From the NCBI GenBank assembly GCA_034408895.1, contig JAWXCI010000024.1:40096-104095 (forward strand): a stretch of 64,000 nt of DNA, in the 5' to 3' direction. The translations under genes were made by a program, and so were the position numbers. The stretch is from UBA4660 sp034408895 (GTDB taxonomy: Bacteria > Bacteroidota > Bacteroidia > Flavobacteriales_D > Sanyastnellaceae). Positions 25,701 to 32,480 of this stretch are shown one piece after another. Under the pieces are notes generated by a model. It saw nothing but the letters and a program-made list of their open reading frames with translations, did no database searches and was not told the origin of the DNA. How positions within the stretch are numbered: the stretch's first letter is position 1; each line of letters begins with the position of its first letter.

Positions 25701-28700
25701 TTACAACGGCCCATGTCTCACTACACCATTGACCACCGATACGATGGTCATCTACATGTTCGACAACACGCAGCCACCCGCAAACGCAGGTATTGACCAG
25801 GAGTATTGCACCCCCACCTCACTTACAACACTCACTGGTAATGGCTATATATATCCAGCATCAGGTCTTTGGCAATTGGTGCAGGGCACAGGAATAATAA
25901 ATTCTCCAAACAATCCGAACAGTATAGTAGGTGGTTTGACGGTAGGTGAAAATATTTTCACATGGACCATCTTTAACGGCCCATGCGATCCGCCTTTCAC
26001 TATTGACTCGATTAGTATTTTCATTCACGATGCCACACAACCCGATGCTGATGCAGGACCCGACCAGCAATTCTGCTGGCCAATCAACTCCACAGCACTC
26101 AATGGCAATTCCATCATCTTCCCTTCCGAAGGAACATGGACACTGTTGAGCGGAACCGCAATCATTTCTGACATTCATGATCCTAATGCATCGATGACCG
26201 GCTTAACCATAGGTGAAAATATTTTCGAGTGGACAGTAGAGAACGAACCATGCAACACCACCACAGATATAGTAAGCATTTTCATTTATGACAACACACA
26301 GTTTGATGCTGATGCGGGCCCCGACCAGGAATTGTGTTTGCCAACAACCAGCACTTCAATGAGCGGAAGTGACTACACATTTCCCGGAAGCGGATTGTGG
26401 ACATTGATCCAGGGAACAGCAACAATTGAAAATCCAGTGTCACCCACCACCAACATAACAGGACTTGAAGTAGGTGAAAACATTTTTGTGTGGACAATAT
26501 TGAATGGCCCATGTGCGAATCCACTCACCACCGATACAGTTTCTATTTTCTTGTTTGATGACAATGCCGTTGTTGCAAACGCGGGTGATGATCAAAGTTT
26601 CTGCGAACCTGTTTCTTCCACTTCATTGACTGCAACACAGCCAGATGATCCTGGAGTGGGAACATGGACAGTAATTTCTTCACCGGGGCCAGTTGTATTT
26701 GCAGATATCAACGATCCGCTTACTGAAGTTTCGGGATTGATAGTAGGTGAAACCATTTTGTTGTGGACCGTCTATAATGGCCCCTGTTCGAATACGAACA
26801 CCACTGATTTGGTCACTATCTTCATTTATGAAGAAGAACAACTCCCTGCAGATGCGGGTGATGATCAGCAATTTTGTTCTCCCGTTAACAGCACTATCCT
26901 CGATGGCAATACAGCAACTTTTCCAGGCTTCGGATTCTGGACAACAACACAGGGTTCGGGAGTTATCGTGGATGCTTCGGATCCTCAATCACCCATCAAC
27001 AATCTTGGATTTGGAATAAATATTTTTACCTGGAACATTTCCAACGGGCCATGTGATCCGTCCTTTTCAAGCGATGACGTGATGATCGAAATTTTCGATA
27101 ACACTCAGGACGATGCCAATGCCGGTGAAGATCAGGAAATTTGTCTGCCTACTGTCTCAACACAACTTGATGGTTCAGAAATAACAACGGATGCAAGTTC
27201 TGGTGTATGGACGATCATCCAAGGCTTTGGAAATTTTGTTGATGCCACAGATCCTCTTACAATAGTTAGTGATTTACCGGTTGGTGAAAATATTTTCCAG
27301 TGGACAGTTGACAACGGTCCTTGCGGAACCACAAATGACCAGGTCAGGATCTTCATCTATCCTGAAGATGGAGTTGCGGCCAATGCAGGCGAAGACATTT
27401 CCATCTGCACTCCACAGAGTTGTGTGACACTTGACGCTAACACTCCCGATGATCCGGGAGTTGGAACATGGACGATTCTTCAAGGCTTTGCGACCATCAG
27501 TGATCTCAATAATCCAAATGCAGAAGCGTGTGGGCTTGGAGTAGGTGAAACCATTTTGTGTTGGACGATTTACAACGGCCCTTGCGCCATTACTAATACA
27601 ATGGATTGCATAAGCATTTTTGTTTATGATGATTTCAACGAATTGGCCGATGCCGGTCCCGACCAGGAATTGTGTTTGCCGCAAACGTCAACAACAATGG
27701 CTGCCAGCGTTCCAACGTTCCCTGCTTTTGGAACATGGACACTCGTAACAGGATGCGGAAATTTTTCTGATGTCAATGATCCGGGCACAACTGTTTCAAA
27801 CTTGTGTGTTGGTGAAAATATTTTTGTGTGGGAAATTTTCAATGGCCCTTGCACAAATTCTATCACCACGGATACCGTCAGCATTTTCCTTTATGATGAC
27901 AATGCATCTTTTGCCAATGCAGGAATTGATCAGGAGTGGTGCCTTCCAATCACCACAACATTATTGAATGCAACAACACCGCAATCACCAGGAGTGGGAA
28001 CATGGACCCTCACACAAGGTACTGGAATGATTGTTTCGCTCAACGATCCTAACTCGCAAGTGTTGGGATTGAGCGTGGGTGAAAACATTTTCTGCTGGAA
28101 TATTTACAACGGCAACTGTCCCAATTCAAACACGGTGGACTACGTCAGCATTTTTATTTTCGATGATGAACAGGCAGCAGCCGATGCCGGTCCCGATCAG
28201 GATGTATGTGTTCCTGGAAATGCAACAGTGCAATTGGATGGCAATAATGTCATTTTTCCTGCCGATGGAACTTGGACAGTGGCACAAGGCAGTGGAACTT
28301 TCCTGAATGCCAATGATCCGAACACGGTGGTGAGCAATGTTCCTCCCGGATGCAATCTTTTTGTGTGGACCATTTCAAATGGCCCTTGTGATCCATCAAT
28401 CACAACCGACACTGTTCAGGTCTGCGTTTTCATCAGTACACTAGCAATTGCCAATGCCGGCCCCGACCAGGAATGGTGTTCCCCGATTGACAATACACTC
28501 CTGAATGGAAGTGCACTTGGTGGCGCAGCAACGGGACTGTGGACATTTGTGTCAGGAACAGGAACCATCATTGACCCAACCAATCCCACCACACAAATTA
28601 TTGATCTCGAAATTGGCACTAACATTTTCGAATGGACGGTGGACAATGGCCCTTGTGGAACCACCAGTGACCAGGTTACAATCAACATCTTTGATCCAAA

Positions 28701-30927
28701 CGCAGCCGTGGCTGCTGCCGGCCCTGATGCATTCTTCTGCACTCCTACCAGCACTTTCACTATGCAGGGAAACACTCCGGCAGTTCCGGGAGAAGGCACA
28801 TGGATCTTGCTTACAGGAACGGGAGCGATACAGGAAGAAAACAATCCAACAACTCTTATTACAGGACTTGCAGTTGGCGAAAACATTTTCTTATGGTCAA
28901 TCTATAATGGTCCGTGCGCACCACCCACCGTTGATGTAATGTCCATCTTCATCTACAATGAAAACACTCCGGATGCTGATGCAGGTCCCGACCAAGAAAT
29001 CTGTCTGCCTGACACCGATGCTATCATGGATGCATCACCCGCACAATTTCCTGCCATCGGGACTTGGGCTTTGGTTGATGGAACAGGAAATATTGTTGAC
29101 GTGAACAATCCCAACACAACCATTACCGGGTTGAGTTTAGGAACAAATTGCTTCGTGTGGATCGTTTACAATGGCTCATGTATTCCTTCGATTACCACTG
29201 ATACCGTTTGCGTGATGGTATTCGATCCGGGTGTACTTCCGAATGCCGGCCCCGACCAAGAAATTTGTACACCACAGAGTACAGTAACAATGAGCGGATC
29301 AATTCCGCAGGATCCCAATTATGGTTTCTGGACGTTGATTCAGGGTTCAGCAACTATTGATTCAGTCAATGATCCGAACACCACGATTTCAGGTCTTGCG
29401 GTTGGTATCAATATCTTCTCATGGAGTTACTACAATGGTTCATGTCCGGACGGCAACCCTTCAGATGAGGTAACAATTTTTGTTTTTGATCAAGGGCAAC
29501 TTCCGGCAGATTCAGGTGTGGATCAGGAACTCTGCATGCCAACTACTACAGCTTCGCTCAACGGAAATTCTGTAATTGTTCCGGCAATCGGGACATGGAC
29601 TTTAGTAAATGGAAGCGGAGACATCATGAATCCGAATGACCCTAATACACAAGTGATGAATTTGGGTATCGGTACAAACACTTTCATGTGGACGATTGAC
29701 AACGGCCCATGTCCCGGTGCACTTACAAATGACACAGTGGACATCATGGTATTTCCATCCGATGAACAGGAAGCCGATGCCGGAACGGATGTGGAAATCT
29801 GCACACCGACTAACTGTGTTACACTTAATGCAACTCCGGTAAACAATCCTGCTGTAGGCACATGGGAAATAATTTCCGGAAACGGAAGTATTGATGATTT
29901 GAATGATCCGAACCCGGAAATATGCAATCTTATCATAGGTCAAACGGTGCTTGAATGGACTGTGTATAACGGACCTTGTGCCAATGTGACCACCGATCAA
30001 ATGACGATTGAAATTTTTGATGAGTTCGCTCAGCTTGCCGATGCCGGTGAAGACATTGAAATATGCGCACCCGATAACCAGATAACGATGAATGCTTCGG
30101 TGCCTGTATTTCCGGGTTGGGGTGAATGGGCTATCACCAGTGGAACCGGCACAATTGATAATCCCGACTCTCCCACCACAACAATTTCTAACCTCAATGT
30201 GGGAGTTGTCGTTCTCCAGTGGTACATCTACAATGGGCCTTGCGGAGAATCATTCGATGAAATCACTATTACCATAAATGATCCCGACTCACCCAATGCC
30301 GATGCAGGTCCCGATCAGGATTTCTGTGATCCACCCACATCCGTTCAGCTTGATGGCAACACTCCTATTACACCGGCTTACGGAACATGGACACAAATTG
30401 CAGGAGATACGAATGTGACCTTCAGCGATCCTAATGACCCGAATGCAACAACCTCGGCACCTGCATTGAATGAAAGCGCATTTGTCTGGACTGTTTACAA
30501 CGGTGCATGTGACAATGGAATCACCACCGACACGATGTGGATTTATGTAAACAGCAGTGCAGTGACAGATGCCAATGCCGGACCCGACCAGGAATTTTGT
30601 GGCCTTCAAAACATTGTTCAGATGCAGGCAAGTTCTGCTGTGGGACTTGCTGTGGGAACATGGTCAACGATTTCCGGAGGCGGAGATTTCGCTGACATCA
30701 ATGAAGAGCAAACTGAAGTAACGAATGTTCCGTTTGGCATCAATACTTATTTGTGGACAATGGACAACGGTATTTGTGGAACAACATCAGACGAGGTCGT
30801 TATCACCATTTATGATCCTGATCTTGCCATTGCATATGCAGGCGAAAGCGCTGCTATCTGCGAGCACGAATTCTTGACATTCAATCTCAATGCAAGCGCT
30901 GTGAGTCCTCCGGCAACCGGATCATGA
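19792..30927 (+). CDS. Giant SprB-like repeat adhesin, interrupted by a TGA
   Basis: 3,711 residues up to an in-frame TGA. The signal peptide covers about residues 1-26 (ending LLCAQ), followed by a unique region to about 126, then about 41 tandem units of about 89 residues. A typical unit runs NAGPDQELC, then a Gly-Asn turn, FPAxGTW, xGxGxI, a Pro/Thr turn, GxNxFxWTIxNGPC, TxDxVxIxVF. This is a PKD/Ig-like beta-sandwich pattern with two conserved Cys per unit. The frame continues after the TGA into a gliding-type C-terminal domain. PorP/SprF and OmpA-like genes follow. It was probably a T9SS-exported surface adhesin; if the TGA is real the product lacks its sorting domain. Confidence 0.92.
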   Translation: MLGYTSHWKAKAALGLLISSAQLLCAQFTFLPSDSYLLSTLCQGQSIDHCISVSSAGNNHAIQSFSGNDGPIVIAPPSSPYDTCFRYTASFGFTGFDTVDFVIANNLGQTDILEIVFKIVNPNTPIDAGPNQQLCSVNTTTLSAVNPDPLATGFWTVIGGTGILTSPNSPTTTVTNLSLGTNSFLWHQNYPCDANFDLIQVFRYTGTPPVANAGPDAFLCSGTTYTMQANSPGVSATGTWEITCGNASINNINSASAQVSNIGLGVNCFEWNIDNGPCPGGESVDQMFIYVYNQNHPAANAGPDQNLCSTGLTSITLSGNVAQLPATAQWTQVSGPNTANILSPASPTTSVNGIVVGQYVFQYTINNGPCGSLTDQIIVNVFPGTQAAANAGPDQQLCLPANNTTLAANSVTFPAVGTWTVISGTGSFANLNSPTTTVSGLSTGTNTFRWTINNGPCPPSTTFDNVSIIIYPNSQNTANAGPDQSLCFNGTPLSTTLNGSSVTSPGTGTWSQISGPNSANFSSVVVTNPTVSNLIVGQYTFQWNVNNGPCPGGGSNQVLITIYNNSITLTNAGPDGTLCTPTTSWIMAATAPTFPATGSWSTIAGAGTFANSSSPTSLVTNLALGTNTFRWTINNGACGSSVFDDVTITVFNNTQAAANAGPDLEQCFNGTSPGTMTVAANLATFPATGTWTLVSSTGPPNPVITSPSIATTTITNLFVGTYVFQWTINNGACGSTSDQMTVFIYSPSQTAANAGADQQICSTTPSVNLSANPLIPPATGVWTVLAGTGTFTPNNGSNTTVTGMSIGTNTYLWTIDNGPCATPSLLSDAMNLTVFNAAQTPAAAGADQNICSTTTTVTLTGNTPLFPATGQWIVISGTGTFGSPTSPVTAVTGMSVGCNLYQWSINNGPCSPITTDQVTVCVNDVNAPPANAGIDIDQCVPNLSVNLNGNTPVFPATGLWTLISGSGVMVDNDNPNTLVTGLGMGPNIFQWTINNGACNQITSDQVVVTIFANDLTGADAGPDAELCTPTSTYVMQATAVALPAYGNWTLISGTGSISSIVNPNASITGLTIGENIFRWTIFNGPCPGGSDFDEMSIFVFDQNQDNAGAGPDQSFCFNGINPINAIMNGSEVTSPGSGVWTIVQGGGNLQDAGNANTQITGIPVGINIYQWTVDNGPCANSTTSDQVTVFVYAASQLAANAGPDQQLCSTNPNTTLSGNSYTTPALGTWTVLQGNGVFANVNSPTTAVSGLLVGTNVFQWTINNGVCGPLTTDQITITVFNNAQLPANAGGDIEICSDQTSVALSGNTFSFPATALWTVSSGAGIFSDNDNNSTNVIGYSVGTNIYQYTIFNGPCSPSTSDLVTLTVNNNLQATAFAGNDQSLCLPQTSITLSGTAAPFPAAGLWTLISGTGFITTNTSNTTTVTGLSVGENIFRWTIDNSPCSPALTFDEVSIFVYSNVQSPADAGEDQDFCEPVSSTVLEANTPIFPATSQWTIVSGTGIFDNNTDPNTQVTGLSQGENTFLWTITNGPCVNPITSDAVSIFIYDDEQQEANAGEDQILCSPTNSTLLSGSSVIFPAVGTWTVISGSGIFVDENNSNTQVLGLSNTENIFQWTVDNGPCPFGITSDQVSIFVYTTTAPVADAGPDQEICTPEDQVTMAANNAVDPAVGTWFLVAGQGIIQSINNPNSLVTNLGVGENIFIWTINNGGCGFGSSSDMVSIFVFSDAAPDAFAGEDQDLCTPQSSTTLEGNLPVFPAFGEWTLVGGTGIISEPNNPNTEVTGLTIGDNVFQWTIYNGPCPNAVTSDIVEISVFDGGAPEAFAGDDQELCSPDSDTFLNADPAVFPGIGTWTVLSGTGTFLNSNSATTFVEDLSIGHNVFQWTLDYSTCGTQADIVDIIVYDSMQGEAEAGPDQEFCTPTSTSTLAADAVLNPGYGTWSVISGAAEVDEVNNPTSGVNNLSQGDNVLLWTVYNGPCLTTPLTTDTMVIYMFDNTQPPANAGIDQEYCTPTSLTTLTGNGYIYPASGLWQLVQGTGIINSPNNPNSIVGGLTVGENIFTWTIFNGPCDPPFTIDSISIFIHDATQPDADAGPDQQFCWPINSTALNGNSIIFPSEGTWTLLSGTAIISDIHDPNASMTGLTIGENIFEWTVENEPCNTTTDIVSIFIYDNTQFDADAGPDQELCLPTTSTSMSGSDYTFPGSGLWTLIQGTATIENPVSPTTNITGLEVGENIFVWTILNGPCANPLTTDTVSIFLFDDNAVVANAGDDQSFCEPVSSTSLTATQPDDPGVGTWTVISSPGPVVFADINDPLTEVSGLIVGETILLWTVYNGPCSNTNTTDLVTIFIYEEEQLPADAGDDQQFCSPVNSTILDGNTATFPGFGFWTTTQGSGVIVDASDPQSPINNLGFGINIFTWNISNGPCDPSFSSDDVMIEIFDNTQDDANAGEDQEICLPTVSTQLDGSEITTDASSGVWTIIQGFGNFVDATDPLTIVSDLPVGENIFQWTVDNGPCGTTNDQVRIFIYPEDGVAANAGEDISICTPQSCVTLDANTPDDPGVGTWTILQGFATISDLNNPNAEACGLGVGETILCWTIYNGPCAITNTMDCISIFVYDDFNELADAGPDQELCLPQTSTTMAASVPTFPAFGTWTLVTGCGNFSDVNDPGTTVSNLCVGENIFVWEIFNGPCTNSITTDTVSIFLYDDNASFANAGIDQEWCLPITTTLLNATTPQSPGVGTWTLTQGTGMIVSLNDPNSQVLGLSVGENIFCWNIYNGNCPNSNTVDYVSIFIFDDEQAAADAGPDQDVCVPGNATVQLDGNNVIFPADGTWTVAQGSGTFLNANDPNTVVSNVPPGCNLFVWTISNGPCDPSITTDTVQVCVFISTLAIANAGPDQEWCSPIDNTLLNGSALGGAATGLWTFVSGTGTIIDPTNPTTQIIDLEIGTNIFEWTVDNGPCGTTSDQVTINIFDPNAAVAAAGPDAFFCTPTSTFTMQGNTPAVPGEGTWILLTGTGAIQEENNPTTLITGLAVGENIFLWSIYNGPCAPPTVDVMSIFIYNENTPDADAGPDQEICLPDTDAIMDASPAQFPAIGTWALVDGTGNIVDVNNPNTTITGLSLGTNCFVWIVYNGSCIPSITTDTVCVMVFDPGVLPNAGPDQEICTPQSTVTMSGSIPQDPNYGFWTLIQGSATIDSVNDPNTTISGLAVGINIFSWSYYNGSCPDGNPSDEVTIFVFDQGQLPADSGVDQELCMPTTTASLNGNSVIVPAIGTWTLVNGSGDIMNPNDPNTQVMNLGIGTNTFMWTIDNGPCPGALTNDTVDIMVFPSDEQEADAGTDVEICTPTNCVTLNATPVNNPAVGTWEIISGNGSIDDLNDPNPEICNLIIGQTVLEWTVYNGPCANVTTDQMTIEIFDEFAQLADAGEDIEICAPDNQITMNASVPVFPGWGEWAITSGTGTIDNPDSPTTTISNLNVGVVVLQWYIYNGPCGESFDEITITINDPDSPNADAGPDQDFCDPPTSVQLDGNTPITPAYGTWTQIAGDTNVTFSDPNDPNATTSAPALNESAFVWTVYNGACDNGITTDTMWIYVNSSAVTDANAGPDQEFCGLQNIVQMQASSAVGLAVGTWSTISGGGDFADINEEQTEVTNVPFGINTYLWTMDNGICGTTSDEVVITIYDPDLAIAYAGESAAICEHEFLTFNLNASAVSPPATGS
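20170..30924 (+). repeat. About 41 tandem coding repeats of about 267 bp
   Basis: Units begin at the AGPDQ-type motif; the first is at 20170 and the last at 30835, giving a mean of about 267 bp (89 codons). Nucleotide words such as GGAACATGGAC and GCCGGTCCCGACCAGGAA recur, which points to duplication or conversion. Units from about the sixteenth on look more alike (DQELCxPxxS) than the first fifteen. Confidence 0.93.
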
Positions 30928-30960
30928 ACCATCAATGAAGGCCCGATCGAACTGGACGAT

Positions 30961-31386
30961 ATGAATGAACCCGATGCGCTGGTTCTATCCTTAGGAGAAA
31001 TTCTCGTTCCGCTCGAAGATGTCATTTCATGGATGACATGGACGGTGGACAATGGAGTATGCGGTTCCAGCAGCGACTCTGTGGTGTTCATTCTTGAAGA
31101 CTGCCTCACCATAAAAATACCGGATGCCTTTTCACCCAACGGAGATGGAACGAACGATGTGTTTGAAATTCCCAATATCGAAAATTACGAGAATAATAAC
31201 GTCCAGATTTTCAATCGCTGGGGAATGAAAATTTATGAAGCTGCTCCTTATCTGAATGGCTGGGATGGAACGTCAACACACAGCGCAACCATCGGGGACA
31301 ACCTTCCAGTGAGCACCTACTACTATGTGTTGGATTTGGGTGAAGGTGGAGCTGCATACAACGGATTCATTTACCTGAAACGATGA
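30961..31386 (+). CDS. Adhesin C-terminal part with gliding-type T9SS domain
   Basis: In the same frame as the adhesin; open sequence begins directly after the TGA at 30925-30927, and 30961 is only the first ATG. The segment completes the last repeat (WTVDNGVCGSSSDSVVFIL) and then holds the T9SS gliding-motility C-terminal domain: IPDAFSPNGDGTNDVFEI, VQIFNRWGMKIYEA, WDG, and the end YNGFIYLKR. The domain directs export and attachment through T9SS. It is intact, which argues that the interruption is recent or a sequencing error. It is unlikely to be translated alone because it has no signal peptide. Confidence 0.8.
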   Translation: MNEPDALVLSLGEILVPLEDVISWMTWTVDNGVCGSSSDSVVFILEDCLTIKIPDAFSPNGDGTNDVFEIPNIENYENNNVQIFNRWGMKIYEAAPYLNGWDGTSTHSATIGDNLPVSTYYYVLDLGEGGAAYNGFIYLKR

Positions 31387-31424
31387 AAATTGATATGATA
31401 TCAAGGAAGCTTGCACATGCTGTA

Positions 31425-31507
31425 AGCCCCATCCCTCCCCTTCCCAAAGGGAAGGGAGCTGCCTACACATGCGTATGCCCTTCCCTGGGAAGGGGAGGGA
31501 TGGGGCT
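31425..31507. repeat. Long inverted pair of CCCTTCCC hairpins
   Basis: Two perfect 22-bp inverted arms (31425-31446 and 31486-31507) beginning AGCCCCATCCC, followed inward by a further 8-bp complement (GGGAAGGG/CCCTTCCC). Each arm is also a hairpin by itself (CCCTTCCC-AAA-GGGAAGGG on the left). The same type of stem occurs twice inside leuS. It lies between the adhesin and the porP/sprF-like gene and could weaken readthrough, but has no T tract. Confidence 0.8.
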
Positions 31508-31535
31508 ATATGTTTAATTGATCAAAAAAAAGATT

Positions 31536-32471
31536 ATGAAAAAACTGAAAAACATATTTTTTGTTGCGGTCTGCATGAGTGCGATTACTTCAACAGCACA
31601 ACAAGACCCCATGTTCACGCATTACATGTTTAACACGCTTGCCGTAAATCCTGCTTATGCGGGCAGCGCAGACTTGTTGAGCATCACTGCGCTCCACCGC
31701 TCGCAGTGGATGAACTTCGAAGGAGCGCCCACCACACAAACACTCACATTGCACACTCCGCTAAAAAAAGAAAGTTTCAGTTTTGGGGGTTCCATCATTA
31801 ACGATACTCATGGTCCGGTGAAACAAACAGGAATTTATCTCGATGGTTCGTACCGTATATTTTTTGACAATGCCCGGCTTGCATTCGGGTTGAAGGGTGG
31901 CGTCAACCTCTTCAGTGCCGATCTTATTGAGCTGAACCCGCTTGAGGATGGTGATCTCGCATTCTCCCAGAACATCGAAAGCAAACCGCTTCCCAATTTT
32001 GGTTTTGGTATGATGTATTACACAAGAAAATTTTACATCGGCCTGAGCGGACCAAAACTTTTACAAAATGGATTGATTGATGGTGAACTGCCTGAATACA
32101 CCGACAACGAAGAACGGCAACACATGTTCCTCATCACCGGTGCACTATTCGAATTGAGCAATTATGTAAAATTCAAACCATCATTGCTCCTCAAAGCAGT
32201 GAACGGTGCACCACCCGGTCTTGATCTCAGCGCACAATTTCTTTTTTACGACAAACTCTGGATTGGTGGAATGTATCGCTGGGAAGACGCTGTGGGTGCC
32301 TTGGTGCAATACGAAATCAATAACAAGTTCAAGTTTGGATACAGCTACGACTACACCCTTTCCGACATAGGCATGTACAGCGATGGCTCGCATGAAATCA
32401 TGTTGGGAATTGACATTGGCCGCAAACCCGCAGGCGATGTTTCTCCACGTTTCATGAATCGCTGGTTCTGA
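31536..32471 (+). CDS. PorP/SprF family T9SS membrane protein
   Basis: About 311 residues with a signal peptide (ending SAITSTAQQ) and the family hallmark QDPMFTHYMFNTLAVNPAYAG directly after it. It is a 14-strand-type outer-membrane barrel of the PorP/SprF family; SprF is needed for surface delivery of SprB in Flavobacterium johnsoniae. Its position directly after a gliding-type substrate suggests it is the dedicated partner of this adhesin. The ATG at 31536 is preferred over a TTG at 31518 because it begins a compact signal peptide. The C-terminal residue is Phe (MNRWF), as expected for a barrel. Confidence 0.92.
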   Translation: MKKLKNIFFVAVCMSAITSTAQQDPMFTHYMFNTLAVNPAYAGSADLLSITALHRSQWMNFEGAPTTQTLTLHTPLKKESFSFGGSIINDTHGPVKQTGIYLDGSYRIFFDNARLAFGLKGGVNLFSADLIELNPLEDGDLAFSQNIESKPLPNFGFGMMYYTRKFYIGLSGPKLLQNGLIDGELPEYTDNEERQHMFLITGALFELSNYVKFKPSLLLKAVNGAPPGLDLSAQFLFYDKLWIGGMYRWEDAVGALVQYEINNKFKFGYSYDYTLSDIGMYSDGSHEIMLGIDIGRKPAGDVSPRFMNRWF

Positions 32472-32480
32472 TTTTTTTGA

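Noticed and set aside
20170..30924. Regular tandem repeats that might suggest a CRISPR array
   Set aside because: Unit length is about 267 bp, all units are translated in one frame, and there are no short identical repeats with unique spacers.
30925..30927. TGA read as Trp through an altered genetic code
   Set aside because: purH, the beta-barrel gene, dnaG and others use TGA as their normal stop.
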